From Lepisosteus oculatus (lineage: Eukaryota > Chordata > Actinopteri > Semionotiformes > Lepisosteidae), in assembly GCF_040954835.1 (NCBI RefSeq), contig NC_090704.1, positions 15,340,001 through 15,404,000 on the forward strand: a DNA stretch of 64,000 bases. The letters are read 5' to 3'. Within the stretch, counting starts at the first letter, position 1, and every line of letters starts with the position of its first letter. This document shows, one piece after another, positions 22,130 to 31,900 of the stretch. The position numbers were made by a program, and so were the translations under genes. The notes under the pieces were generated by a model. That model did not search any database. It was not told the origin of the DNA and saw only the letters and a list, made by a program, of their open reading frames with translations.

Positions 22130-24674
22130 CCTAACACTTATATAGCACTTTCTCTACACTCCACTATAAGCTCTTTACTAGAAATGGAGACTCCCTTCCA
22201 CCACCACCAATGTTAAAATAAGGCTGCATACATTATAGGATGGACTGCAAGACAACAAAAGCCCAGTTCTTCACCTTAGATTAAAACAAAACTGAGTGAG
22301 GTTATTACTGAAGTGAAAGGAGTGTGTTTTTTTTTTCTTTGAGGGGGTTATGATTAAAAGTGGCCCTAGGCCAGTGAGACATCATTTTAGCTGCAGTTTA
22401 ATGGAGTAGCAATGCAATGGAACATACCCTCCAGTGACTATAAGTCTGGTGCATATGGTCTATACTGTATATCTCTGATCTATGTCGCTGGAGAAGTGTG
22501 TGAAAGGAAACAGAGAGTACAGAAGAGGAGTTTATTGCCACATGTACATGTACATTGGGATTCTTATTTGCGCTGATCTGTCAGGACATGCACAATACAA
22601 CGGACAACACCACACAATGTAGACATAATAAACATGATAAATAATAATAACAGGAACAATATGTATGTTGCGGGACTGTGAATATGTAGCAGGGAGAACA
22701 AAAATCATGGTAGACTATGCAAAAAGTTCATAGTGCAGATGTGCTGAAGTCTGAAGCATTGCAGTTAGCTGTTGAGGATGCGTACTGCAGTAGGGTAGAA
22801 GCTGTTCCTAAGTCGAGGTAAGTCTGTGCTTTAATATTGTGGTATTGCTCGCCAGAGCGCAGGGGGGAGAACAGTTTGTGGCCGGGATGGTCAGGATCCT
22901 GGGAATTATTCGAGACTAAAGACTGAGAATAAAGACTATCCTGTCAACTAAAAATAATTAGGAGCAAAACAGACAGCACTTTTTGGTACAGGTATATGTT
23001 TATTAATAATTAATAAACTAGCTAGTTTAGAAAAAGAAAGAAATGCAAGTCAGGTCTGGTGCTTACCAGTTGTTGCAGAAGCTGACACATAGTGGCACGT
23101 GCAGGAGGCCAGCAGTGTAGTTGGGGTTCATCCAGTTAACTGCACTGGGGGAGCATTGGTAGAAACACTCCACCTTCTTCATGAATGCCTCACATCTTAA
23201 ACACAATACAAACAGATGGTGCAGTTAAATGGGAGGTCTACTCAGACAAAAATATTACGAAAACTGTGGACTGTGGAGCCAAGATAATACAATATACATG
23301 TGCTTTTCCATGATGCTATGGGAGAAAAATCTGAGTTTTATCTTCATTCAAAAAATTATGACACTTATGGCCCCTGATGTGTGCTTAGATCATCTATAAA
23401 AGGCTTTCTTTAGGCATATTGTAGGAACAAATGAGAGGAGGCCATTCAGCCCAACTAACCCCTCTGGTAGTTAGTTGTTTATTCATCCAAGAGACTTATC
23501 CAGCTTTTTTTTTTATTGGAAGCTCTTAATGACTTCAGTAACACAGCTGGGTAGCTAGTACCAGACTCCTACAACCCTTTGCATAAAGGCGTGCCCATTA
23601 TCAGTTTGAAATGCATCATGCTTTGCAAATGCCCCTTCTAAACATGTTGCCTGCCTCCTGTGTCTCTGAACAGCTTAATATACTGTTGAAGTACAGGAAA
23701 TAGAGACAGTGGTTAATGATTCTTTAGCTGTTAAAAAACACAAAAAATGTTTAAAGTAAATGAAAATACATTAGAGCTTTGTATACAGGAAGTAGGAATA
23801 TGGGAGTAGGATAATAAATGTGTCTTTGTAGTGGGTTCCCTCACATTGGAATTGGACTCTTACCCTGTGCTGAGTTTCTGACACAGATCCCATTGGGTGT
23901 TGTCCACCTTTTTCACAGGGGAGACTAGCTGCTCAGTGAAGTTGCTGTAGCAGCAGGAAGCTATGGGAGAGAGACAAGGGCAAGAAGAGACAGCCTTTCA
24001 GAATATTTCCAAACTCTCATCCTGGGAACCCACTAACGATCCAGTTATTTATTTACAAAAAAAAATCACAGGTTTTAGTTAAAAGTGGGAATAATTCATC
24101 CTTCTGTGGAATGATAATTGCAAACGTCTGGGCTGTTTCCACAATCTGCTTGATGGGGCGCAGAGATGTGTGAGACAAAAGGGTGAAGGAGGCACTGCCC
24201 TGGTCTGCTTTCTGTCTGAAGTGGTTGGGAGGAGTTCCTTCATGTCTTCTCCACTTTCCAGGGAAGGTCCACCATATCTCATCCTCTCACTTCTTTTTTC
24301 ATTTTCCAAGGGGGCCAAATTGGAGGGGTGGCACAAAGCTTTCCTCCCTTTTGTTTGCTTTAGGATAAAATGGCTGGAATTCTACAATTTAGGCAGCTGA
24401 ACACACACCGCCGGTGGGTCGACTTTATCAAAGATATAGTACCATAATAACAAATGAAGCTGTGTTTCCATGTGAAGGGCTATGATACAATCATGGTTTC
24501 GAAATAACATTAGGATTTCCCATACTCACAGTTGGAGTACACTGTGCACTCCTTCATGCTGTGCTCTTCACTGGGGGCTTTCTTGTGGTCCCGGCCTTGC
24601 AGGCACTTGTGTTCCGTACACTGTACTGTGGCCACCAGGACCAGTATCCCCACTGCTGTCAGATACACTTTCAT
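20087..24674 (-). CDS. RBP: Riboflavin-binding protein (folate receptor/RBP family)
   Basis: Five coding exons on the minus strand: 24674..24530, 23960..23864, 23195..23067, 21881..21770 and 20338..20087. They join in phase to 244 aa (chicken egg RBP 238). Residues 1-19 are a signal peptide. The cysteine pattern matches chicken RBP through SSCCYSNFTEQL, VECFYQCSP, DACKNDLTCAKNW and NGTDLCQSMWG. Tyr93 and Trp174 correspond to chicken Tyr75 and Trp156, which sandwich the flavin ring. N-glycosylation sequons include NFT, NYT and NGT. Near the C-terminus 13 consecutive serines (206-218) replace the Ser/Glu phosphorylated cluster of chicken, followed by a short acidic tail. Expected role: a secreted carrier that delivers riboflavin to egg or blood plasma. 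Human RTBDN is a relative, but the length, serine tract and overall match favour RBP. Confidence 0.93.
20158..20216 (-). repeat. Serine-codon microsatellite inside the RBP last exon
   Basis: Imperfect AGC/TCC trinucleotide run encoding 13 serines, then Ala-Ser-Ser. Alternating codons suggest slippage expansion with later substitutions. Confidence 0.8.
21455..21715 (-). repeat. Old V-SINE-like copy in RBP intron 4
   Basis: Diverged minus-strand copy with GGGGCCTATCCCAG, AAACATGCAAACAGAGAGAG and ACATGCAAATTGCACACA blocks. It ends about 55 bases from the exon 4 donor. Confidence 0.5.
22051..22125 (+). repeat. Microsatellite (AGT)n-(AAT)n
   Basis: Run of AGT repeats passing into about 15 AAT repeats. 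It directly abuts the AT-rich tail of a 5S-SINE fragment, from which it probably grew. Confidence 0.95.
22126..22240 (-). repeat. 3' fragment of the 5S-derived SINE
   Basis: CTTCCTAACACTTATATAGC, TCTACACTCCACTATAAGCT and GGAGACTCCCTTCCACCACC match the tail of the copy at 10778-11320. The 5S head is missing. Confidence 0.65.
22505..22925 (-). mobile_element. 3' end of an L2-like LINE
   Basis: Minus-strand fragment beginning at the left with GAGTTTATTGCCACATGTAC, a typical fish LINE tail. It continues to GCAGTAGGGTAGAAGCTGTT and GGGAGAACAGTTTGTGGCCG near 22860-22890, the end of the coding region. No intact RT is visible. Family assignment is tentative. Confidence 0.5.
23405..23710 (-). repeat. 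Dispersed retroelement 3' fragment
   Basis: TAGGAACAAATGAGAGGAGG followed by CCATTCAGCCCAACTAACCC is the reverse complement of the tail of the element at 34430-34790. The class is uncertain (LINE 3' end or SINE). Confidence 0.5.
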
Positions 24675-24806
24675 CCTTGGCACCGTCCCTGCAACAGGAG
24701 TATGAAGGGATTTTCCCACAAACACTCTTTTCTAATCTATGTAGTATTTGGTATCAACAGTGCTGTACAATTAATATCAACATATTTAGCATCAAGAGTG
24801 CTGTAC

Positions 24807-24957
24807 AATTATACTACAGAGTGCAGTACAGAAAAGCAGCGATGAGACCACCCAATTACCTGAATCAAACACAGCGACATTTCATTGTGAGATAAAGAAG
24901 CCTGGACAGCTGAGTGGCCATAGGTGCAAGGAGGTTATCTGGAGGTTATCTGTCTAC
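24807..24957 (+). repeat. Left arm of a near-identical inverted repeat
   Basis: About 150 bases whose reverse complement reappears at 25651-25790 with only a few substitutions. This arm has an extra tandem copy of a short GGAGGTTATCT block. It lies in RBP intron 1 and directly abuts a fold-back element. Confidence 0.9.
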
Positions 24958-25080
24958 ACCTGAAGAAGGCTCCACGGCCAAAACGTTGTGTTCTCTTTCT
25001 TCTTTTTTTCAGCATGCAATAGACCTATTACTTGTTCCTTTGCAGCCTACACATGCTGACGCAGCTACCCACCTGAATTG
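24958..25080 (-). repeat. Fold-back dispersed repeat, copy C (half element)
   Basis: Plus strand reads GAAGAAGGCTCCACGGCC, AAAACGTTGTGTTCTC, TTCTTCTTTTTTTCAGCATG and GCAGCCTACACATGCTGACG, the reverse complement of copy A at 3538-3672. Only one arm plus the centre is present. Confidence 0.65.
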
Positions 25081-25087
25081 TTGTAAG

Positions 25088-25405
25088 AGCCCTTCTATTC
25101 ATCCATTTTCTATACAGTGCAGGGTAGTGCGGGGCACAGGAGCATAAGCTGGCAAGCAATGGGCACAAGGTAGGGCACGCTTTGGACAGGACGCCAGTCC
25201 ATTACATGGCACACACAGATGTAAACACACCAACACTCACACCAGGGCCACTTTTACTGAAGCCAACTAACCAAATAGGATGTCTTTAGACTGTGAAACT
25301 AGAACACCCAGGAGAAACCCAAGTAAACATGGAGAGGACGTACAAACTCCACACAGATAACACCGCAGGAACTGAACCCAGAGCCCCAGTGCTAAGAGAC
25401 AGCAA
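25088..25405 (-). repeat. V-SINE/HE1-type tRNA-derived SINE
   Basis: Minus-strand copy with CATCCATTTTCTATACAG tail, GGACGCCAGTCCATTACA, then AGAAACCCAAGTAAACATGG and GACGTACAAACTCCACACAG. It matches the full copy at 37709-38025 and sits in RBP intron 1. Confidence 0.75.
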
Positions 25406-25594
25406 TGCTTTAAGATTTGAGATTTGGGATAAACGTCTCTCTTTGTCCTTACAAATGAACACAAGCTCTTTGATGCTGAGATTATTTTGTATGGAACTAC
25501 AATACAAATTAAGTTAAAAGTGCGCCTACCTGGGCTCCCCTGGCTTCTCCAAGTGACAAAGTGTATGAATGACACTGCAGTTTGCTGCACAGTG

Positions 25595-25605
25595 CTTTAT
25601 ATAGC
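25595..25605 (-). promoter_or_regulatory. RBP: TATA box of the RBP gene
   Basis: The minus strand reads GCTATATAAAG, about 30 bases upstream of the expected start of noncoding exon 1. A TATA promoter suits a gene with strong tissue-specific or hormone-driven expression, as known for egg RBP; regulation here is inference. Confidence 0.65.
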
Positions 25606-25650
25606 GCAGTTTTGCGTAATGCTGTGCTGGGTTATGGGGTTTGTTTGTTA

Positions 25651-25790
25651 GTAGACAGATAACCTCCTTGCACTTTTGGCCACTCAGCTGTCCAGGCTTC
25701 TTAATCTCACAATGAAATGTCGCTGTGTTTGATTCAGGTAATTGGGTGGTCTCATCGCTGCTTTTCTGTACTGCACTCTGTAGTATAATT
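25651..25790 (-). repeat. Right arm of the inverted repeat
   Basis: Reverse-complement partner of 24807-24957, running from GTAGACAGATAACCTCCTTG to ACTGCACTCTGTAGTATAAT. It begins about 45 bases upstream of the RBP TATA box, in proximal promoter territory. Confidence 0.9.
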
Positions 25791-25792
25791 TA

Positions 25793-25900
25793 TTGGATTT
25801 GTTTAAACAGCAAATCTGAAGGAGATTTAACTTAACTGATTTGTTTTGTTTTGGATTTGTTTAAACATAGAAAATCTGAAGGAGATTTAACTTAACTGAA
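25793..25900 (+). repeat. Two direct repeats of about 46 bases
   Basis: TGGATTTGTTTAAACA plus AAATCTGAAGGAGATTTAAC occurs twice, at 25795-25840 and 25851-25898, separated by a short TTTGTTTTGTTT linker. It starts a few bases from the outer end of the inverted-repeat right arm. Confidence 0.85.
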
Positions 25901-27867
25901 ATGAAATATTGCAAGACCTTGTATAACATTTGAGTGTTCCTTGTTAAACACAAGCATAATTGTGTTTTATGGCATCTGTCATTTTTTTTTCTATAAAATG
26001 TGTCTCCAATATTTATTTGACAATTTAGTTATCAAGAATACAATGTGGGCTAAAGTTGGAGGCATAGACTTCTGATTAGGACTATGGCTGCTCCCTCTCA
26101 GTCTTTGTGTTGTTTTTTAGTAAGCTGTGTTCAAGGTCAAGCACTATACACAGTTTAACTTAATTTTCTCTCTATTCAGACTAATTGAAGATGTGTGTAT
26201 AGTAGTGTAGACGTGCACGCAGTGGCTCAGCGGAGCCGACTGGAGACTGAGTGCCTGGCTCTGCTATCATCTCCAGTCTGGAATGTCACAGTGAAGGTTG
26301 CAGTGTTCTGTTCTCACTAAACCAATAGGAATGACCCTGGCTACTGGAAAGCAGCCAGTGCCCATGGCCCGGGCCAGCACGTGCTATCACAAAAAAAAAA
26401 CAACGAAACGTTCCAAAGTCCAGCTTTCTACTCTGTGTCCCTCTTACAGCTTTCTGTCTGTCCCATTCAGCTCCAAATATGTTTGCTACCACACCCCACT
26501 CCACAATGAGATCCTCTCTCTTATCTTGCCTTAACACATTTTCTTGCACCCCCCTCAACTACCTGTAGCAGCCCTAAACATTTGCAGATAGTCTTTGGAC
26601 CTTCTTTTTTATTTAACCCACCTCCACACACACCCCCAACTTTGGGGGACTTTTTTTAGTTTTAGTATTATTTTTTTCACTCTCTCATTTTTGTTCTTAT
26701 TAGACAATAACAAAAAATATCTTACATTCACAAAAAAAATCAGAAACTTCCTACTAATATTCTTAACATCCAGTGCCATTCAAGTATATCTCTAATGGGC
26801 CCCAAACATCCCTATACTCGTTAAGTTTAAGTCTCCTGTAAATTATATTAAATCTTTTCAAATTTAACTTGTGATACAGGCTCTTTAATCCATTCTTTGT
26901 GTGACAGTCCTGTACTGTCCACCTGTTTTCGCAATCTTATTTTTTTAGCAATAATACAGAGGCTCAAAAAAGTATTTTTATATTGAATTGCCACTTTAAC
27001 CTTTGATAAATCACCAAGGATATATGTAACGGGAGTTAGTGGAATTGAGATATTTAGGTACCTGAGAGATTTCCCCACTGTGGAGGTCCAGAATGACTGT
27101 ATGTGCTGACAATACCATAATAAGTGCAATAATGATCCTTTATGTGTGTTACATTTTGAAAACATTCCTGTGTTATGCCACTTCATCTTTTTCAATTTTT
27201 CTGGGGTATAATAGAATCTGTTTAAAATTTGGTACTGACCTTGTTTTGACTTTCTTAATAAACCTTAAAAAATTCCGATCATCTCTCTGTCTCTGTCCAT
27301 CCTTCACAAAGGCATGCACTAAAAGTCCTGTGTAACACAGGCTTTTCTTTTAGTATCAGATACTTAAAATCCCCTTTCCCGCTAGTCCCAGTTTTTCTCC
27401 ACTCTCTTGTGATGAAACATATACAACAGCCCTTGTCTCTCTCACACTTCAGTATGTTAAGAGATAAGTAGTGCGCAGTGTTTGTATGAAAGGCAAAGGC
27501 TAAGAAGATCTTGGGGTAACTATAGAGGCCTCCATTAAAACATCTATATTCACATTTCCATTGCAGCCCGTAATGAGAGAATGACTTTCTCATTATATTA
27601 TTCATAAACTACGTACTAGTATTAAGGAAAGGTTAGAAATGAGAGGTAATTTCGCCTGCCATGCATATGTGGTTGATAGTACTTTATCCCCAAAGTTCAG
27701 GCAAAAAGTATTTTCGCTTTTTCAATTATCTTCAAATGTTCTTATTTTCCTTAAACCAACAGATGGAATATTTTAAAGAAGCTGATTGTATAGAAGACAA
27801 CTATCATAGAGTATACAGCATTAGAAAATAGTGTCCAACTATGCTGAGTAACAAATATATCCTTAAG
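25901..27867. other. RBP-MAST2 divergent intergenic region
   Basis: No host gene recognised. It holds an L1-like remnant at 26780-27270 and otherwise AT-rich sequence, with no further feature I can support. Confidence 0.55.
26780..27270 (-). mobile_element. L1-like LINE remnant (ORF2 C-terminal region)
   Basis: Minus-strand translation near 26848-27195 contains THKGSLLHLLWYCQHIQSFW. It follows an ILLYPRKIEKD-like stretch and precedes IPLTPVTYILGD. This is the pattern of the L1-clade ORF2 C-terminal Cys/His motif and the segment after it. Frameshifts and stops show decay. Confidence 0.65.
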
Positions 27868-27881
27868 CCACACGGTGGCAG
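27868..27881 (+). promoter_or_regulatory. CTCF-like motif upstream of MAST2
   Basis: CCACACGGTGGCAG differs at one position from the CCAC-N-AGGTGGCAG form of the CTCF core. Single motif match only; occupancy unknown. Confidence 0.35.
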
Positions 27882-27924
27882 CGAGGTGCAGAACATAAAA
27901 TTTACTCCGATTTCTTTTTTTGGC

Positions 27925-28050
27925 CACACTGCCATATTGTCGACGTAACACGCCGTACAGAAATATGGTCACCGGCGCCTCAAAAAAACGCTCACACTTC
28001 AATGGGTGGCGGTATTCCGTACACCAATATGGTGCCCACCTACGGCGAAT
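27925..28050 (+). promoter_or_regulatory. CpG-containing block with three ATATGG/CCATAT motifs
   Basis: GCCATATTGT at 27931, AAATATGGTCACC at 27961 and CCAATATGGTGCCC near 28024 resemble YY1-type GCCATNTT sites in both orientations. They lie in a stretch with more CpGs than its flanks, 300-400 bases upstream of the candidate MAST2 TATA box. Confidence 0.3.
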
Positions 28051-28344
28051 TTTCAGGAAACGGGGAGAGGGTTTCCTTTCGTCTGTCGTAGTGGATGTTG
28101 TTGGGTGTTTCTGCAGTTCTTCAAAATTCAATTCCAGCTGCCTCGCTCAGCGGTCAGTAGCACCACTCGAGTAAATGACAAAGGACACACGCATGATATT
28201 TACACGTGGATAACTCCGGAGGTCGAGGAAAGCAGAACTGCTGATATGTGCTTTCGTACAGTTGCACACCTGCCTAAAGACGTGTAACGAAATGTGACTG
28301 GTTAATATTGTGAAGACCTGCAGTCGCGCGGGGAAAAAGACAGG

Positions 28345-28354
28345 ATATATAAAA
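28345..28354 (+). promoter_or_regulatory. MAST2: Candidate MAST2 TATA box
   Basis: ATATATAAAA preceded by a CpG-rich CAGTCGCGCGGGG block about 25 bases upstream. A start near 28375 would give a 5' leader of about 600 bases. Other start sites are possible. Confidence 0.35.
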
Positions 28355-28843
28355 TGAACAGCGCTTCTCTCTGGTTAAAGAAGCGAACCAAGGAAAGAGG
28401 AATTTCTGGAGCAAATCCCGGACTTGCTTTCCCTGGCGGCGGCTGGGCAGCACAAAGATCTGCAGATGTCATAAACTGAGAAGAAACGACGAATGAAATT
28501 AACCGGCTATCCGAAACGGTCTGGCACCCCAAAACATTAATGGGCTGTGTTGCGACATAACCCAATGTCTCCCTTTAAAGAATAAAGGTTGTTTTAGTTA
28601 TGAATTTGAGAACGGAGAGCTACAGTTGGATTTGGATTAATTTTTTGGAAAAATCTTCAACAACTATTGCACTTCCAACTAGCTAGTGGAAAGGATGGTT
28701 AAACTTAGTTTAAAATTTAACTGGCGAAAGAAGAAAAATCGTTACTAATTGTCAAACGCTATATTTTTCAACTTTTCTCGTAAATTCGAATCGTCAACAG
28801 AGTGATTTTTGGCAAAATCTGGACGAAGACTAACATCTAAAAG

Positions 28844-28954
28844 ATGGAGCCCGGCTATTTTATGGTTTCATTTGCTCAGATAATCTGAATTTCTAGGGTA
28901 ATGGACACTTCATTCTCTTCTTCCATGAAGTATTTATTTTTCGTTCGTTGTTAA
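28844..28954 (+). promoter_or_regulatory. MAST2: Two upstream ORFs in the MAST2 leader
   Basis: ATG 28844 opens a 14-codon ORF ending at 28888, and ATG 28901 opens a 17-codon ORF ending at 28954. Both are out of frame with the MAST2 ATG at 28975 and end 20-90 bases before it. If they are in the mature leader they would be expected to lower translation; this is inference. Confidence 0.5.
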
Positions 28955-28974
28955 GTTTTTCTGTCGATCGAGAA

Positions 28975-31900
28975 ATGAAGAAGGCAGAAAATAAAAACAA
29001 AAGAAAATTGTGCAATTCGGAGAAGGATCAGCCGATGAGCGGGACAGACGGGAAGGATGCGGTGAGTCGATTATCTTTAATCGCAAATTTAGGCCATCTC
29101 AAAACACATTGTAGGTGATGATGAGAAGCCCATATGTGTGCCTGTTTACAAACCAAATGTAATAAATAAAAATTAACTCTTGAATGTGGATTATTTACTG
29201 AGAGGTAGTAATTACGTGAACCGTGGCAGAGCCCTACCATGTGCAGCTAAGCATTGTCACTGAACTCGTCATGAATTTAAAGGTAAAATAAGCCAGGTGC
29301 TTGGCAGAGGCTACTTTTGTATCAGGTAGTAACTTTTTACCTGGTTTTAAATTGGAATATCGTTCAGTAACACGTGACTTCCTTTCGATAAACGTTTTTT
29401 ATTTGTTTTTTGTAATCAATGAGAAACGGTTGTGTTTATGTGTAGCGAAGAGACACGGAACTCATAGTATTTTATTTTAAAATAAAAACAAAGGACGACT
29501 ACTATGTTGGATGGTGTTACACGTGCTTACACTTTTGAAGACATAGTTATATACCCGCTTTCTAAGTAGAGGCAAAGAAAGTGACGTTCATACCCACAAC
29601 CGCGGTCTGCCGCTCCCCCTTACCAGTGAGCAGTGATGCCACTATGAAGGTACTGTAGGATGAGTTGTAGGTACTTCAATAGTTTTTTTTAACTCGGTGG
29701 CTTCTGGTTTTGCTTCTGGTGTCTATTAAGACTGAATCATCCTCACGGGAAATTACATTCATCTTCTGGTCGTCTCGGTTTCCAGACAAAAAAGCTGTCG
29801 TTTAAATACCATGTGTCTTTTAAACGTTTAACCTCAACTGAAATAGTCTCAGGGTTGTAAATACAAACAGCGTCTCATATCAATATTAAATAAGGTTTAT
29901 CCTTAAATGAATGGTAGCAACTTTTGGTGTGCTGTGTGAATGCTTTTTCAAATCACTCTAGAACCGTTGTTCTTTCGCTGCTTCATCAAGTCTAGTGTCT
30001 CTTCGGTTTGGAGGGTTTTATCTCGTTAACCGCTGGGAAGACTGACAGGGAAGGACGTTTTTTTTTACATAGTTTCTTTTCAAACCTTAGAAATGTTGTA
30101 CTTATTAAATGCGCCGAAAAACGGCTCTTGTTGCGTAGCAGTTTGGTCTTTTGGTTCAGGTCCGGCTGGTGTATAGCTTGCCACCTCGTTCGGAACACAT
30201 ACTGTACAGTACTCAGTGAGACAAGTGGAGTTAACGTAATTATACAGTATATAGTTTTTCTGCTTCATCAATGTAATTAGTCCAATACAATCCGCCATCT
30301 GTAAAAATGTAAGTGGGTCACTCTGCTGTGGCCAGGTAGTGAAAACATTTACTATGCTCATGAAAAGCTTATCTAGTTTTAATATTTGATTCCAAAAACA
30401 AATCTGGGTCCTTTAACTTCATGTTCTGGGGGGCAGTGAGAACAAATTAACAGAAATGAGCACTACAACAGTCTACTCTTTAAAGCTCATTTTGAATATT
30501 GAAATATAAAGCCTTTAACTCAACTTCCATTATAATTGAATAATAAATTGTATGATGTGGAATTATCAGTAACTGCCCTTACCTAGTCTTCATTTTGCAG
30601 ATATTTTCTGTAAGCACTGTCTAAAGATTCTGAATAAACATATAGGACTGCACTGACAATGGCCATCCAGGTGTTTATTCTATAGCTTAGTAGCTATAGC
30701 TATATATCAAATTTACCCTTTGTAAGTCAAGCTTTTTGTTATCTCCATCTGATTTCTCTATTAGTTATCTATTAATCTCTAATGTGTTTTCTCTGATTGG
30801 ATTACCTGGAACCCACACAAACCAGGCTAATCTCTGAGGGAGGCACTCTGCATCCCATGCGGTCTGGAGTAGGTGGGATAAGACTGAAACAGCTGTCTCT
30901 TGCTTAGAGTTCTCACTAGGCCTGGGGCTATGGTTTGATTCCAGTTGAGTTATCTTTTACCTCCCAAATCATAGGAATTAATCATTTGCTTAATCAGCCC
31001 CATTTTATTCTGGATTTTTTGTGGTTGGAGGTAGAGGTTTCGATCAATTTAGACATTTCAAACATTTTAGAATTTCCACCCAGATGTTCATTTTCCACTT
31101 GTGAATCTGAGGATTTGTTTGAAATGAAAAGCAGGAAATACTCTTGCCCTGATGTCCAAGTTTTGAGAGTCCTTCAGCTTGTTGGGGAGTAGAGATGGCC
31201 TTACTAGGGGTAGTAGTAAATAGGAAGGGATAGTAGTATCATCAGTGTTTGATGATAGTGGCTTCCATTCTCTGTTTTAAAGACTTGTGTCCACCTGGAG
31301 TTTGCAGTTGAAGCTGGTGAGAAATAAATACAGGTGCTGTTGTAGTGCGGAGTAGTGGTTAGGCTCTGGGCTTGTATCTGGAAATTTGTAGTCTCATATC
31401 CGAGGTGTGGCACTGCTGTTCGTGCCTCAGGCAAGGTACGTTGGTACTCTTGATTGCTTCAGTAAAGTGCTCATTTGTATATATGGGTGCAAACATTAGT
31501 CACTTTTGATTAAAGCTTCAGCCAAAATTTAATTATGATCAATAATATAATAATAGTTTCATACATGCTCCAGGCTTATATCTGTATGTAATGTAAATTA
31601 TAATGTCAAATAAAAAGTGAACATGTATTAAGATTTTTCAATAAGACTGACATGAATCTGGCTTCACATGCTGAGAACAAACTTGTGATAAATGCAAGAA
31701 TAGACATCGGACTAGGGAAAGCTGAGGAGTTGTAGAGGCTTGTATTTAGTAGTCTTGTTTTGTGCAGCTGGGCTGCAGTCCAGCTTGGTCTGGTGATCTC
31801 AGCCTTCTGTCCATGACGCAGCAATTTGCATCGCAGAACCAGCCTAAAATTCTGTGCTTATGGGTGTCTTTCGAAGCCAGTGCATCAGAGTCGGGGAAAT

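Larger units (their letters stand above)
24675..25570 (-). other. RBP: RBP 5' UTR: noncoding exon 1, intron 1 and leader of exon 2
   Basis: The ATG exon has an acceptor CTCCTGTTGCAG with the exon starting at 24688. The only clear upstream partner is a donor, AGCCCAG|GTAGGC, whose exon ends at 25530. With the TATA box at 25595-25605 this defines a noncoding first exon of about 40 bases. Intron 1 (24689-25529) carries one arm of an inverted repeat, a fold-back element and a SINE. Confidence 0.65.
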
